From: Triops longicaudatus
Lineage: Eukaryota > Arthropoda > Branchiopoda > Notostraca > Triopsidae
Length of the DNA stretch: 64,000 bases
Assembly (NCBI GenBank): GCA_022885665.1
Contig: JAGQDJ010000128.1
Span: 124,001 to 188,000, forward strand
Direction of reading: 5' to 3'
The position numbers and the translations under genes were made by a program. This document shows positions 48,148-59,988 of this stretch, in pieces. The notes beneath the pieces were generated by a model, which saw nothing but the letters and a program-made list of their open reading frames with translations, did no database searches and was not told where the DNA came from. Position 1 is the stretch's first letter; the number at the start of each line of letters is the position of its first letter.

Positions 48148-50908
48148 TTAAGAAGACGCGGAAAGCGTGGACGAAAGTTCTCCATTGGCTTCTAGCTCTT
48201 TGAGGATGTCCAACCCGCCTACCAGTTCTCCCTTAACGTATACTTGCGGATACGTGGGCCAATTGGAGTAGGTTTTCAGGCCTTGACGGACGTCTTCGTC
48301 GGTCAGGATGTCAAACGTCGAATAAGGAACACTAAAAACACACCACAAACAAGAAAAAAAGACCAAATTGGAAACTTGATCACCGACATTCAACACGGAA
48401 GTCCTTTCCGATGTCTTAACTTTCAAGAGCGCTTACTACAAGGCGAGTAATGACGTCACTCGAGGCCTTTCAATTTTTATTACCGTGCCTAATGCAGTTT
48501 CACGCGGTCTTACATTCTCTACGTTAAAATTTCACGGTTTCAGTCTTCTTAACAGTGAAAAAGCACTTACGGACATCAATAGCTGACTTTTCCGTAATTT
48601 AATATTAAAATTAAATTTAATTTACTTTCAATAATTCTTTTTAACCGCGAAAGACAGTGTTTCAATGAAAGGTCTGTAAAAAACGGGTACGTTCTTACGT
48701 ATTTTTCCTTAGAACTCGTACCCGTTTTTACCGGACGAAGGACAAGTTAAAGGAATTTGAAAGAAAAAATTACCCAGTCTTATTCAGTATTTCGACCAAA
48801 GTTCTAGAAAAGCCGCAACGGGGAGCTTTAGGCTCTCCTTTCATGAAAACCATCACTGGAGCTTGGTTGATGAGCCTTTTAAGACGATCGTTCAATGATT
48901 CTGTCTTCGCTACGCCAGCATCTTTGAGCAACGGCGCCAATTCGCTGGCGGCGTCGAGTTCTTTGAGAATATCCAAGCCCCCCACCAACTCTCCTTTCAC
49001 GTAGAGCTACAAAAAACAAAAATTAAAACAAAAAATACAATGTCAAAAATACAATGAAAAAGAAAAAAAAAACTATAATGTAAAAAAAGAAATAAGAAAT
49101 GAGTCACAACGGTGACATATAAACGATGAAAAACCAGTAAAAAGCGTGCTTGGGAAAGAAAAAGTGGTTGCAATAGAGTAAATAGGGAAACAATAGGCAA
49201 TTGAGCCTCGGTAAACGTGAACCATTGCGTTTACCTGCGGGTAAGTAGGCCAGTTGGAGTAGGTTTTGAGGCCTTGGCGTACCGCTTCGTCCTTCAGGAT
49301 ATCGAATGTCCCGAAACTAACGCCATGGTTCTTTAGAATCGCTACGGTTTGCCGACTGAAACCTGTCATAACACGAGAAAGTTCGTTTTACATGTAGTTA
49401 GCATGTCCGTAGCACTTTTTCAATAAGTGTTCGAAAGTAACGGATACATCTTTGCGTAAAATTTATATGTAACTAACACCCGTTTTTAATGGACACATTG
49501 TGTAATCAAATTTTTACTTATTTTTGTGTCAAATTTTTTAGATTTTTCAGCTTGTATTTTCTTGCGTTTTCAAATATTTCCTGTTTTAAGGTTTTTTTAA
49601 GCATTTTAAAATTCAACTTTTAAGATGATTTTTTTCGAAGATTTTCTTACCGAATTTTATATTATTGATGAGTTATTTCAAGTACATTATAACGAAACTC
49701 AGATATAAAAGACATTATCCCGCTTATAAGAGTACTTATAAACCTACTTCGATAAAGATTAACTTTCTCACTATCTGATTAACTATTCACTGTCTGCAGA
49801 TAGCGTATTTACATAGAAAACGGGCGCAAAAACCATCTAATCTCTGAATCGATCGTGCCCGTTTCCTTATAGCTGGTACAATGTCTTCCCTAATGTGTTA
49901 AAAATGTGGTGCACCGCGTTTGAATACCCTAAGTACCCTACAAAAAGTTGTACAAACTTTTTGACCCACGTAACTCCATTTAGGTCACTAAAACCCTAAC
50001 TGTCTATAAAAAATGGGTACGCTGCAATGCTTTTACCCATAAGAGCGTACCACTTACTTTTGATCATTGTGCAGCGACAGCGCTACAAAGAAAATTTAAT
50101 AAAAATCGTACAGAAACGCAAAAAACGCGCAAAAATTTCCAGACTACGAGTGAAACTATACAAATCGATATACATATTTTAAACAAAATGAGTATGTAAG
50201 GTATGTAGGGCATTGCAATTAAGAAGTTGGCCAAATTGGGGCAAAATTACCGCAAACTGGGGCATCAGCTGTTCCTTTCATAAAGAGCATAATGGGTGCT
50301 TGGTTGATCAGGTTCTTGAGTCTCGAATTGAGATCAGGCACGGAATGATTAGCCTGGGTCGCTGACAGGGTTTCCGAGACGACAGGTGGCTTGGTGGCCG
50401 CCAAATTTCGGGCTTTGGTCGCTTCTAATTTAACCATGCGTGTCAACTGTGCTGCGTTGGCGCCATCCAAGCGATCGACGAGTTGCCCTTCACGCAAGAA
50501 AATGAACGTGGGTACAGCCACGACTTGACACTTCATAGAGACATCAGGCACGTTTTCAGCCGCCACCCGGCCGAACTTGACATCCTAACACAATTTTTTT
50601 AGTATAAAAAGTGAAACATTCGGGCGTTTTCAATTTTTTTTTTCTCATTGCTAGCTTACTTTAAGCGCCAAATCTGCGGCTAGAAGCTGGAACACATTCG
50701 TCATAGCGGTACACTCTTCAGACCAATCGGCCCAGAAATAAATTACAACTAAGCCATGCTCTTTACTATAAAGAAATTTTAATTAGTTTGACTTGCAATG
50801 CGGTTAAACAAAGGTTCTTTATAATTAGAGAAGTTTATAATATGAACCAATGTGAATTTACCTTAGTTTTTCGAAGTCTCCGGAGGAAGTTATGTCCAAA
50901 ACGCTCAT
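48148..50908 (-). CDS. GLRX3: Glutaredoxin 3 (PICOT), monothiol
   Basis: Six exons, 343 residues: 50908-50862, 50765-50660, 50584-50251, 49362-49235, 49006-48774, 48331-48148, all GT-AG and in phase. Order of domains: an N-terminal thioredoxin-like domain (1-115) whose usual WCGPC is WSEEC (FWADWSEEC), then two monothiol glutaredoxin domains, each with a Cys-Gly-Phe-Ser site (CGFS, formed across the exon 3/4 junction, and again in APRCGFSRTL). Each domain also has the glutathione-binding TYSNWPTYPQ and the GGLDILKEL helix. Length matches the family (human about 335). Known role: cytosolic Fe-S cluster binding and iron trafficking with BolA-type partners. The family normally lacks the resolving cysteine in the thioredoxin domain, so the WSEEC site is expected. 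Introns 3 and 5 and the 3' flank carry hairpin elements. Confidence 0.95.
48676..48731. repeat. Hairpin element 6 (GLRX3 intron 5)
   Basis: GTAAAAAACGGGTAC, 27-nt spacer, GTACCCGTTTTTAC. The arms are fully complementary, and the CGGG/CCCG pair replaces the CTGG/CCAG pair of element 12. Confidence 0.8.
49812..49872. repeat. Hairpin element 7 (GLRX3 intron 3)
   Basis: CATAGAAAACGGGCGC, 27-nt spacer, GTGCCCGTTTCCTTATAG. The GTAC ends are changed on both arms (GCGC and GTGC), still largely pairing. Confidence 0.6.
50005..50062. repeat. Hairpin element 8 (GLRX3 intron 3)
   Basis: TATAAAAAATGGGTAC, 26-nt spacer (one shorter than usual), GTACCACTTACTTTTG. Confidence 0.65.
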
Positions 50909-51972
50909 TTTCGCGCTTTTTTCTTCAGCAGACGGAAAATATGAAATCCTCGTTGTAAACAAACCACTAAGTATCGATTACTCGAGTATCGTAGTTTCGA
51001 GACCATTCTAATTATCAACTTTTCGTTGCAATATCGATATCGTCAAGTGCGCCTACTTTGAACTGAACGGAAAAATCGTACGAAAACGCCACGTTTCGTT
51101 TTACTTCTTGTTTCTTGGAGAATTTTAGAAATGGAAATGAAACATTAGCTATTTAAACGACTAAATTTCTCAAGATAGCAAAATAAATGTTTTGTTTTGA
51201 CACATTGCATGACAACAGGAGGTTGGTAAATAACATACTTTTCTGGCACATTTGTAGTGTTTTTCCAAATTTTCAGTACCAAAAGGTTTCCAAGAAGAGG
51301 GCCTAAACACTACCCTTTATCACACAAATTAACCCGAAGTAACGGCCTTTTTGCTCTAGGCTGTTTATAATTATGCAGCGAACTCTGACCCTTTTCCCGC
51401 GTTATAGCTTCTAAATTTTTTGAGGAGAGCGCGTTGGTTCGCACGAACTTCGGAAACACTATTTGAAAAACAAAATACGCCCAAGAAAACTTTTGAAGTC
51501 CCTACTGTGAACCATAGACATTATAAACTTTAGCTATTGGAATGCATCACATTAGAAAAAAATATGCGCTTTGTTAGGTACAAATTTGTATTTATTTCCT
51601 TCAAAATTCCGTAACGCTGTTTCCCCATTTAAATCCAACTTTTTCCCATTGAATTGAAGGAATTGCAGCTTGCATTTGCATCTCTTGTGGGATCTTTTCC
51701 CGCCCTTTGACACGAAAAATCTTAGATAAACTCACGCAGACACTGTTTGCTTCTTGTTAACGTAAAAAAAAAAATTCGAAAAAAGTCAAACAAACCCAAA
51801 AACTGTAAGAGAAAGAAAAAAGTACTGGGAATCTGGATAAAGCATGGAAAAGTAATCAAGCTCTTGGATCTTAGCCAAGTCGGTTCATTTATTTTTTGTA
51901 ACTCTTCACTCCCGAAGTTTTATTCCCTCAAAATGGCGTGCAATAGGTTTCTGCAAGTGTTCCACGGTTTTC
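50909..51972. other. Intergenic region between GLRX3 and KDELR
   Basis: No gene seen. The GLRX3 promoter side contains TATCGATA and repeated ATCGAT-type words. The KDELR 3' side contains AATAAA on the minus strand (TTTATT near 51889), about 85 bp past the stop, a likely poly(A) signal. Confidence 0.55.
51032..51039. promoter_or_regulatory. TATCGATA (DRE-like) motif upstream of GLRX3
   Basis: The palindrome TATCGATA lies about 125 bp upstream of the GLRX3 start codon. It is the DREF-binding core-promoter motif of housekeeping genes in Drosophila. A function here is inferred. Confidence 0.35.
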
Positions 51973-53015
51973 TTAAGCTGGCAACTGAAGCTTCTTGCCT
52001 TTCAAAACTGAAAAATTAAAAAAAAAATCATAAAAATCCAATTTCTTAAAAATATAAAAACGAAATTATGAAAACGAATTCATATGAATAAATGAAAAAC
52101 AAGTAAAAATCGAACTCTTGTGATTGTAATAAACTGATGGAATGAAAGAATTATTCAAGTCACCTTTGGTAATGTACAAGTAGAAGAAATCGCAGTAAAG
52201 AATGGTTTGTACGACTCCGGCGACGATGGCGATCAAATCCAAGAAATTCTCGGCGTAGTAACGGTACACCCAGTTGAGGAGGTACAAGCCACGGTACGAG
52301 CCCAAGGCGAATAAATAGTGCGAAGTGATGGACTCGGCTTCGCCTGTTTTCGAGACCAAGAAAAGCTGTGGCAAAATAGCAACCGACTCCAAGTAAATAC
52401 TAAACGCCCACAAGACTTCCATCACGGAAAATTCGTGGTTGATCAACAACGCTAAAGCTGCCACAGGAATTAACAGGAACTCAATCCTATGAAAGTAAAA
52501 TTCTATTAAGTTTAACTCTTTCATCATTTTCCGTTTCTTGGAATCAATTTAGACGATTTTTATACTTATTTGTCGAATTTAAGCAAATTACCTGAAGGTG
52601 TCGTGATTATGGTCGTATGTCGCGCGAAATTTGACGTACATCAAGTACAAGGTCGCGTAAGAAGCGGCCAAAAAGACGACCTTCATGGTCGAATTGTATA
52701 ACGAGACATAATTAGTGAACAAGTCCAAATAACGAGTGGTGTAAACGAGCGCGAATAAGAATTGCGATTTGCCGGAAATGCCTGGAAAACACAATAATAA
52801 TAATAAAACAAACTTCTCAAAATAGAACATTATAGTCTTCAAAGCCTCGAGGGAGTATATTAAAAACAATATTCGTAGTTGAAATGGAGAATAGATTAGT
52901 TTTGTGATGACAATTCATTGTTACCTGCACATGATCTCGTCTTCCAAATTTTCAACAAGAGAATAACGATAGCCAACAAATGGGACAGGTCACCAGCTAA
53001 GCGGAATATATTCAT
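51973..53015 (-). CDS. KDELR: ER lumen protein-retaining receptor (KDEL receptor)
   Basis: Four exons, exactly 212 residues, the usual family length: 53015-52925, 52781-52592, 52486-52164, 52007-51973. Starts MNIFRLAGDLSHLLAI and ends VLKGKKLQLPA, with the last 11 codons on a 35-base exon. Seven membrane segments are evident. Signature stretches are CAGISGKSQ, LFALVYTTRYLD, DTFRIEFLL and NWVYRYY. Known role: binds the K/HDEL tail of escaped ER proteins in the Golgi in a pH-dependent way and returns them by COPI; the lysine-rich C-terminus serves COPI recruitment. Highly conserved gene, no oddity in the coding sequence. Start codon is the only conserved ATG. Confidence 0.97.
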
Positions 53016-53462
53016 TGTTCACCACCCAAAAATACGGGCTACGGAAAGATAATTTGGTTACAAAAGGAAAGAATTCTCCGGCTAGGGAATAAACACGGCG
53101 ATGGAGTTGATCTAAGGGGTGGGAACTAATGGCTGCGCGGCTGGGGCGCCATGCCCGACGGCGATTGGTTAACGGTGACGTCACGTGAGGCTGACGTGGA
53201 CAGGCGGAGACCTGGCTGACGACCATTTTAGAATGTTTTATATTCCGTATAATTTTGCCTTTAGCCTTCTTTTCTGACCGGTTTAATTCACTTTGAGAAA
53301 ATTCAACAACGTTACATGATAATATTATGATCTTATCAGTTTTTAAGCCTTCTGACAATCATTTTCACCATAAAATGAGAAGCTAACAAGTGTTCCTGGA
53401 TAGAACGGTCGAATGTTCCCGGTTTCAAGGCTCTCAATTGGAATCGAGTCCAAAAGTGGCAG

Positions 53463-53470
53463 TATCGATA
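53463..53470. promoter_or_regulatory. TATCGATA (DRE-like) motif upstream of KDELR
   Basis: TATCGATA occurs about 450 bp upstream of the KDELR ATG, followed by TAGATCGATT. Same motif as upstream of GLRX3. Functional role is inferred. Confidence 0.3.
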
Positions 53471-53600
53471 TCATAGTTTATAGATCGATTCATAGCCCAA
53501 GACCAAGATAATGTAAAAGAAAAGTTTCAAGTAGTTGTAATGGATAAATATCGGAAAAATACACGAATATAAAGAATAAAAATGTTTGAATTCTAGAATG

Positions 53601-53865
53601 CAGTTCTTAGAATGATACCGTACAGCTTATTTTGGACTAGCTACTGCTCCATAGTTAAGAAAAATTTAGAAACCGAGACAAATCGATAATTTGGGAATGT
53701 ATGATTTTAGTTCATTTTAAAAGACAGAAACACGAAACATAAAAAAAATGGAAGAACGAGTACTTCCTAAGAATAACGACAAATTGTAGAATAGTATTGT
53801 ACAGTTTATTTCGGACTATTTACTGTTCCAAAGCTGAGCCAAATTTCGAAGGTAACAGAAACTAA
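53601..53865. repeat. Diverged duplication at the 3' side of NDUFA6
   Basis: 53601-53690 and 53781-53865 share TAGAATG/TAGAATA, GTACAG-TTATTT-GGACTA and ACTG-TCCA-AG in the same order with many substitutions. The copy nearest NDUFA6 includes AATAAA on the minus strand (TTTATT at 53805-53810), about 60 bp past the stop codon, a probable poly(A) signal. Confidence 0.5.
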
Positions 53866-53868
53866 GTT

Positions 53869-54309
53869 TTAAACGTTTCCAGCGAAAAATTTGTCCAAGA
53901 AATTGGTCGGCTTTGGAGGCACAGTGTCTTTGAAGAAGCTCATAACGTGGCCTTTAAGCTTCCAGAATTTTACGGTTTCAACCAATTCCATTTGGCCTTT
54001 AATGACGAGCATGTCAATAACGCGGATGTCGGAAACATGGCGGTTTTTCTCGAATTCTTCACGGAGTTTATGGCGACACTGCTCAATAGTTTTCGGGATA
54101 TCGTACTCCTCAACTAACAATAAAGTGTTTTATCAGAAAGTTAAGGGCTGTTGCTCCTTTTTTGTCAATTTACCGATATAAGGAATTTGTCTATGCCAAG
54201 CTTTGTACAACTGCAAAACGCGTCGGCGAGCTTCGGGTTTATCCACGGATAAAATCGGCCGTACTTGCTTGTAACCAGTTCGTAACGCGTTAGCAGTAGC
54301 TTGAGACAT
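53869..54309 (-). CDS. NDUFA6: NADH dehydrogenase (complex I) accessory subunit NDUFA6 / B14, LYR protein
   Basis: Two exons, 126 residues: 54309-54174 and 54113-53869, with a 60-bp intron (G/GTAAAT ... TGTTAG). Begins MSQATANALRTGYKQVRPI. The LYR-type motif is RRRVLQLYKAWHRQIP, followed by EQCRHKLREEFEKNRHV and VIKGQMELVETVKFWK, all typical of B14. Length fits the family. Known role: accessory subunit of mitochondrial complex I that binds the acyl carrier protein through the LYR helix. Lies divergently, about 1.07 kb from LENG8. Confidence 0.95.
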
Positions 54310-55375
54310 TTTCTGTCAATTACCCGAGCTTAATTTCTGCTAAATATAGCAAAAATATTGCTACTATTTATGTTTATGCGCGTCAACGTTGTCTTCCTGT
54401 CTTTACTTGTTTGCTTACAATTAATTTTTAAAGATTTTAGTTAATATTCAATTACATTATCCTTGTATTTTTAAAATTTTAACGTATTTTAAACAATTTA
54501 TACTTATTAAATCGATGAAGCTAGAAATTTTAGCTTGGCAATGTCGTTAACATGAATACATTTTGTGAACTCATGGAGTTAGTATAGAGATGACTGGCCG
54601 TTATACAGGCATGTCCCAGAAAAATAGTTAATAAAGGAAGTCCTTAAAGCAAGAATCGATGGTTGATTGGGTCTTAGAAGTAGAATCAACGCTGAGTGGT
54701 TGTAAGGTGACTGTGGGTGGATACGAGCCGCCAGCAGGTTACCACATAGATAGCCTATAGGCTACTCTGTACTAGTTGTCGAGGTTCCTTCTTACAGGAA
54801 GGCGGGACATTCTTCTCAGAGGGACGAGCCTGGGACACTTAGTCCATAAGGGAAAGGGCTATACACTCTGTGGAACTCCTATGATGAACGCAAATTTGGT
54901 CAAATTTGAAAAGCTATTAATGGCTTAAATGTACGTTAGATTTTACCGAATATAATATTATACGTTTTATCATATGTTTTTTATTAAAAAGTTAAACGAA
55001 AAGAATGGAGAAAAGTAAACAAAATTTAAATATCCTATTCGCGGCCTGTAAACGTGAACGAAGGTTGCCATGTTGTTTTAATATTTCTTGGATTTTTAAA
55101 ATAAATCGTCTAGCAACTGGACAAAGCTTAGTTTTTGACAACTTAAAATTTTTTATTTATTTTATCAGCTATAATAAATTAAGTTAAGTTCTTTTGTCAT
55201 ATTTGTAAATTAAATTGTTAAAGCATCCATGCAACGCGAAGAAGTTCCGTCGCCATATTGTGTTTGACAGAACTTTGTTATTGTGCAACTCGAGAAAGTG
55301 ACACTACTTGTGACATAATAATTTATTAATTTTCATTGTTTTAATGCATGTTGATAGTGCGAGCAATAAAAAACA
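54310..55375. other. Divergent NDUFA6/LENG8 intergenic region with a GC-rich island
   Basis: AT-rich DNA surrounds a sharply GC-richer segment (about 54600-54885) with GGTGACTGTGGGTGGATACG, a TAGATAGCCTATAGGCTACT inverted repeat and GGTTCCTTCTTACAGGAAGG. It has no long ORF. It could be an old repeat or a structured RNA; I do not recognise it. Confidence 0.5.
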
Positions 55376-58300
55376 ATGAATACGCGTCCTCCTAACGTGG
55401 GCTACTGGCCCGCAAATTACGGTTATCCTCAGCAACAATCAAATTCGACACCAAACCCAGCTAGCCCAGCCATGCAGCAATATTACCAGCAACCTGGGTA
55501 TCCTCCTGCTTACAATGCGTAAGTACACTAAATTACCTCTAGATCATAACTAATTTCTTTTTTATCATTTTTAGAGGTTACGGCTATTCAATGCCTAATC
55601 AACAACAATATAACTACAATTACGGTTATTACGGCATGGGGAGCGTTCCTTGGGTGAATACCACCCAATCAGCACCGGTGCCTCCGTCTTCCACGCCGCA
55701 GTCTTCCCATTACAGTAAATTACTCAATTTATACCATTTTTTTTTTCACGAAATTAACGTATTTGTGCGTCAATCCCACATGCTCGTAAAAAGCTGGTAC
55801 TGTCTTATGGGAGCTTGGCTTAGGGTTGTACCACTTTTTCATGGAGATGTTGATTTTAATGCGCTAATTTCGTTATTTTTTTCCTGGAGATTTTAAGAAG
55901 TAATTTAGTTGAAATATTGAAGAAATTTTACTAACTTGCTTTTTTTAAGTAATCCCATATATTTTGTTATTTTTTAAACTAGCCTTTAAGCTTATGTTTA
56001 TAAAAATACTGCTACTGTCTTAAGAGAGTATAGCGTATGATTGTACCACTTTTTGATGGGCATATGAATTAAAATAAAGGAAAACCACGTAATAATTCAT
56101 GTAATTTTTTTTTTTGTAGTGGGTGCAGGTAAACCAGTCGGTAATAAGCCACCATTACCTCCCGTACCACCTCCTAGTTCACCTCCCCCGCCCCCTCCTC
56201 CTGGTGAAAAGGCGCCGACTCCGCCCCCTCAACCTCCCTCGCACGAAAATCAGAAATCTGCTCCAGGTGTCCCGCCCATTAAGTTCAAATTAGGTCCTGG
56301 CAAGAAGAAAGCTCCAACCCCTCAACACCAACAAGCTCCGCCCACGCCCAAGTCTATGTGGAAACCACCCAACTCCACCCAGTCCCCCATGGCCCCCACC
56401 TCTTCGCACAGTATCGACGGGAAAAGCCCTTTCCCGCCCACTTTAAAGTAATTATTTATTTGTACCTCACTTAACGCGATTATAGAACGTTAACTGAGGG
56501 ATGAAATTTATTGTTTTTGCGCTAATTTTTGGATTTTTGACAATTTATTTAGTAACTACGTCAAGCGTTGCTACAGTTTGTGCAAGTCGGATTTGGAAAA
56601 GGATCAGGTGGACATTATTTTGAAGGGAAAAATTACTTCGGCTGCTACTGCGGGGATTCTGGAGACGAAAAATTGGGATTTGGAACCTTTGCCATCCAAG
56701 TAAGGACGAAATTAATGTTTTTTGCACAATTTGCGTAGTATTATGTATTGATATTACCTTATGTTACACGTAGCTAATGGTAAATAAACTTTTTAAGCTC
56801 GTAATTTTTTCTATAAGTCTTATTTTCAGTATTCTTTCATTTTTCGTTAAGCATTTTAATGCTAAAATGATAGTTTTAAGCAAAAGTAAGGAGAAAAAGG
56901 CATGGAAATTAATAATTATTTTGTTTTACGTGCAGTTTGGCGGCAAGGTTATCGACTCCAGCGCAGTCTCCGCCTCAGCAAACGGTGAGCAGTAATTTTG
57001 TCCCGCTAGCAGCCCGGGGCCGAGGTCGGGGCGGAGCCAGGGGTGCTTTGATGGGCGGATTGGGCCACCATCCCACAAATGACAGACGTTCTTTCGGTTT
57101 AAACTCTTCCGGTCGTCCTCTTTCCCGTTCTAGGTCACGTTCTAGGTCAGTCTCCCGTTCCAGGTCGCGTTCGTCGTCCCGGTCACCTTACCGCCGTCGC
57201 CGAAATTCGTCTTCCATGTAATTTTTAATCTCATTTCTCTGTTTTCTAGTATTTAAGATATTTTTTATTTTATTTTATTAATGTTTTTGGTATTAATTCA
57301 AATAATTGCGTTTTCAGTAGTGTAATTTAGAGGCTTAATTTTTCCGATTTTTAAGTTAAAACGTAAATAAAAAATTTAAAAAATATATAAAATTAAAATA
57401 AAATATAAATAATTAAATAAATCATATAAGATAAAAATTAAATACGAATAATAAAATAAAAGTGAAACAATCTTAAAATATAAAATATCTGAGACGATTA
57501 GAAAATTCTTCGCATAAGTTTTGTTTTTCAGAATTTTATTCTAAGCAGTAATTTTCCAAATTTTCTTAGAATTAAAGTGCTATAATTGCAATTAATATGG
57601 TTTGTTTGGAATAGGTCAAGGTCTAGGTCGCGTTCAAGGTCGAGGTCACGTTCAAGGTCGAGGTCAAGGTCACCGGTGCAGAGGCCGAAGAAGAAGCCGC
57701 GTAACAAGAAGAACAAGAAGAAGAACGGAGCCACGCCCCATTTGTACAGCGAAGGCGGGATGACAGTTGGAGATGAAGACGACCCTAACGCCACCCAGCG
57801 GCTGCAGCAGCGTTTGCAGCGCTTTGCCAACGGCGGTGGCAAGAAAGCCAGCGCCAAATCTCGGTTAGGGGCGGGGCCAAAGCATGCCAAACCGTTTGTG
57901 GTGAAAATTGACATCAACGCCGACGGTGAAGAGCTGGATTGGTCTTCCTTGCATATTGTGGGCACGTGCCAAGACTTGGAAAAACCTTATTTGCGTCTTA
58001 CAGCGGTAAATTAGTTATAAAACAAAATAATGTTTTTTAAAAATGTTATTTTTCAAAAAATATTAAGTAATGAAAGAAAAGTCGGATAAAAATCATTAAT
58101 GAAAGGTTTTGTTTGCGTTTAGGCGCCTGATCCGAGTACGGTGCGGCCAGTCCCGGTGTTGTTGAAAGCGTTGGAATTGGTGAAAGCCAATTGGGTCAAG
58201 TCTTGTCATTATAAATCGGCTTGTGATGGTTTGAAATCGATTCGACAGGATTTAACAGTGCAGGGTGTGCGGGGAGGCGTGGCCATCAAGGTGTATGAGA

Positions 58301-59988
58301 CGCACGCACGGATCGCGTTGGAAGTCGCGGACCACGAAGAGTTTAACCAGTGCCAAACGCAGCTAAAAGCGTTATATGCCGAACATCCCGAGCATGCGCA
58401 AAACCGTTGCGAATTTACGGCTTATCGTATTTTGTACTACATTTATACATCCAATACTTTAGGTAATATCTTATGAAAAAAGTCGACGCACTAAAGAAAA
58501 ACTCCGATGTTTCCGTACCACATTTTTATAGTTTCGGACGTTCATAATATTTCTTTAATTAAAAAACTGGTACAAGGCAATTCGTATTCTCTGTAGTTTA
58601 GTACCAGTTTTTTATGATCGTCCAGCAAGCCAGTGGCAAAACGCTCGTTCATAAAAAACGGGTACCTATTAGTGCGCTCTTCCTGTACCAGTGTACCATT
58701 TTTATGCGAATTGGTTTATTATTGTGGAATAACGATACTAGAATAATACTGTCAGCTTTATAATTCAATGATTTTGTGAAAAAATAACTTGTTCTTATAA
58801 TAATTATTGGAAATAATTGTTTTTCTGAAAATTAATATTTTTTTATTTTTTCGTGTTTTTTAGATTTGAATACGATCCTGGCGACTCTGACCGAAGATGA
58901 CAAAAAAGACGAGTGCATTGCGCACGCGTTAGCCCTACGTTCGGCGTGGGCGTTAGGAAATTTTTTTCGCTTTTTCAAGCTTTACTCCGAGGCCCCGAAG
59001 ATGTCTGCGTATCTGATCGATTGGTTCGTGGTCCGTGAACGACTACGCGGCCTAAAAACCATCGTTCGAGCGTACGTAACTCGCTTTCGACCTAGTTTCA
59101 CTTTCTAAGTCCTTGGCTGCCTTATAATTAATTAAGGCTAATTAACTTAACTATTTTTTATAATTTTAGGACAGTTTAACTGTTTCGTTCGATTTACGAA
59201 CACATTTCGATGAGATTTATTAATATTTAGCCTTTCATTATTATAAAGTTCAGCATTCCTTAAATTTATAGCTCGAAGGTTTTGGAATTTCTGAATTTTT
59301 TAAAATCTTTTTCTTTTTTTTTGCTTTTTTTAGTTTATAAATTTTCAAAATTTGATTTCATGTGTTTTTTTATTCTCGTCTTATATTTTGGAATTTTTAA
59401 AATTTTATAGCTTCACTTTTTTGGTTTTTATTTTTTTTTTTCGTTCTTTTTGTAACTTATTTACATTTCTTAAAATTTTTTCAGTTATTTAAATTTCGTA
59501 ATTCCTTATGTTTATTTTTCTAGCCTTTTATTTTTGATTCTTTATAAATTTTACTTAGTCTTACATTTGTATTGATTTATAATTTACGTATTTTCAGTCG
59601 TTTTAGTTTTGTTATTTTAATGATAAGACAGCAAGAGCTTGAAAAGAATTGCTGTACTAATAACATTTAGGTTCACTTCAACTGGTAAGGTGGGTATATA
59701 CCATTCTTCGATTCAAAGATGGCGCGCGTTGTAATGATAGTGGAGATTTAAAATTGTCTAATGAATCTTGGTTGCTATGAAATTGTAAAAAGTCTTGGAT
59801 CTGTATGCGTGTGCTGCTTGGATTGTAGGTATCGTCCTTCCATTGCGGTCAGCCATGTTTGGTCCCTTCTGGCTATTCCTAACCAAGAGGCGTGGCTTAA
59901 GTTGACGGAGGAGTGGCCTCTCGCTTATACCGACGTCTCGCGTAGCCAAATCGATTGCAAAACTTCTAACGCAGCTTTCACCAATTGA
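55376..59988 (+). CDS. LENG8: LENG8-like SAC3/GANP-domain protein
   Basis: Nine exons, 712 residues: 55376-55518, 55575-55714, 56120-56447, 56553-56699, 56936-57217, 57615-58005, 58123-58462, 58864-59071, 59829-59988. All GT-AG and in phase. N-terminus is Tyr/Gln/Pro-rich (YWPANYGYPQQQ), then a proline-rich segment with long Pro runs, then the short conserved motif NYVKRCYSLCKSD. An RG patch and long Arg-Ser repeats split over two exons follow, then a basic KKK stretch, then the SAC3/GANP domain (about 475-712: APDPSTVRPVPVLLKAL, CEFTAYRILYYIYT, DECIAHALALRSAWALGNF, and a final winged-helix-like part ending SQIDCKT). Reading through after exon 8 gives a stop in the intron; joining 59071 to 59829 restores the family C-terminus. 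Known family: SAC3-related nuclear proteins linked to mRNA processing and export. Introns 2 and 7 contain five hairpin elements. Confidence 0.93.
55786..55843. repeat. Hairpin element 9 (LENG8 intron 2)
   Basis: GTAAAAAGCTGGTAC, 27-nt spacer, GTACCACTTTTTCATG. The spacer starts TGTCTTA like element 10. Confidence 0.7.
55999..56057. repeat. Hairpin element 10 (LENG8 intron 2)
   Basis: TATAAAAATACTGCTAC, 27-nt spacer, GTACCACTTTTTGAT. Probably a local duplicate of element 9. Confidence 0.65.
58472..58531. repeat. Hairpin element 11 (LENG8 intron 7)
   Basis: Weak left arm TATGAAAAAAGTCGAC, 27-nt spacer, good right arm GTACCACATTTTTATAG. Confidence 0.5.
58557..58616. repeat. Hairpin element 12 (LENG8 intron 7)
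   Basis: AAAAAACTGGTAC, 27-nt spacer, GTACCAGTTTTTT: a perfect 13-bp stem, extended to CATAA/TTATG with one side imperfect. Confidence 0.8.
58650..58706. repeat. Hairpin element 13 (LENG8 intron 7)
   Basis: CATAAAAAACGGGTAC, 27-nt spacer, GTACCATTTTTATG. GTTC precedes the left arm. Confidence 0.7.

Noticed and set aside
57528..57965. Minus-strand ORF with LDLDLERD repeats
   Set aside because: It is the reverse complement of the Arg-Ser repeats of LENG8 exon 6.
58864..59108. LENG8 ending at the TAA at 59106
   Set aside because: The last codons run past a GTACGT donor into the intron; joining 59071 to 59829 restores the conserved C-terminus in phase.
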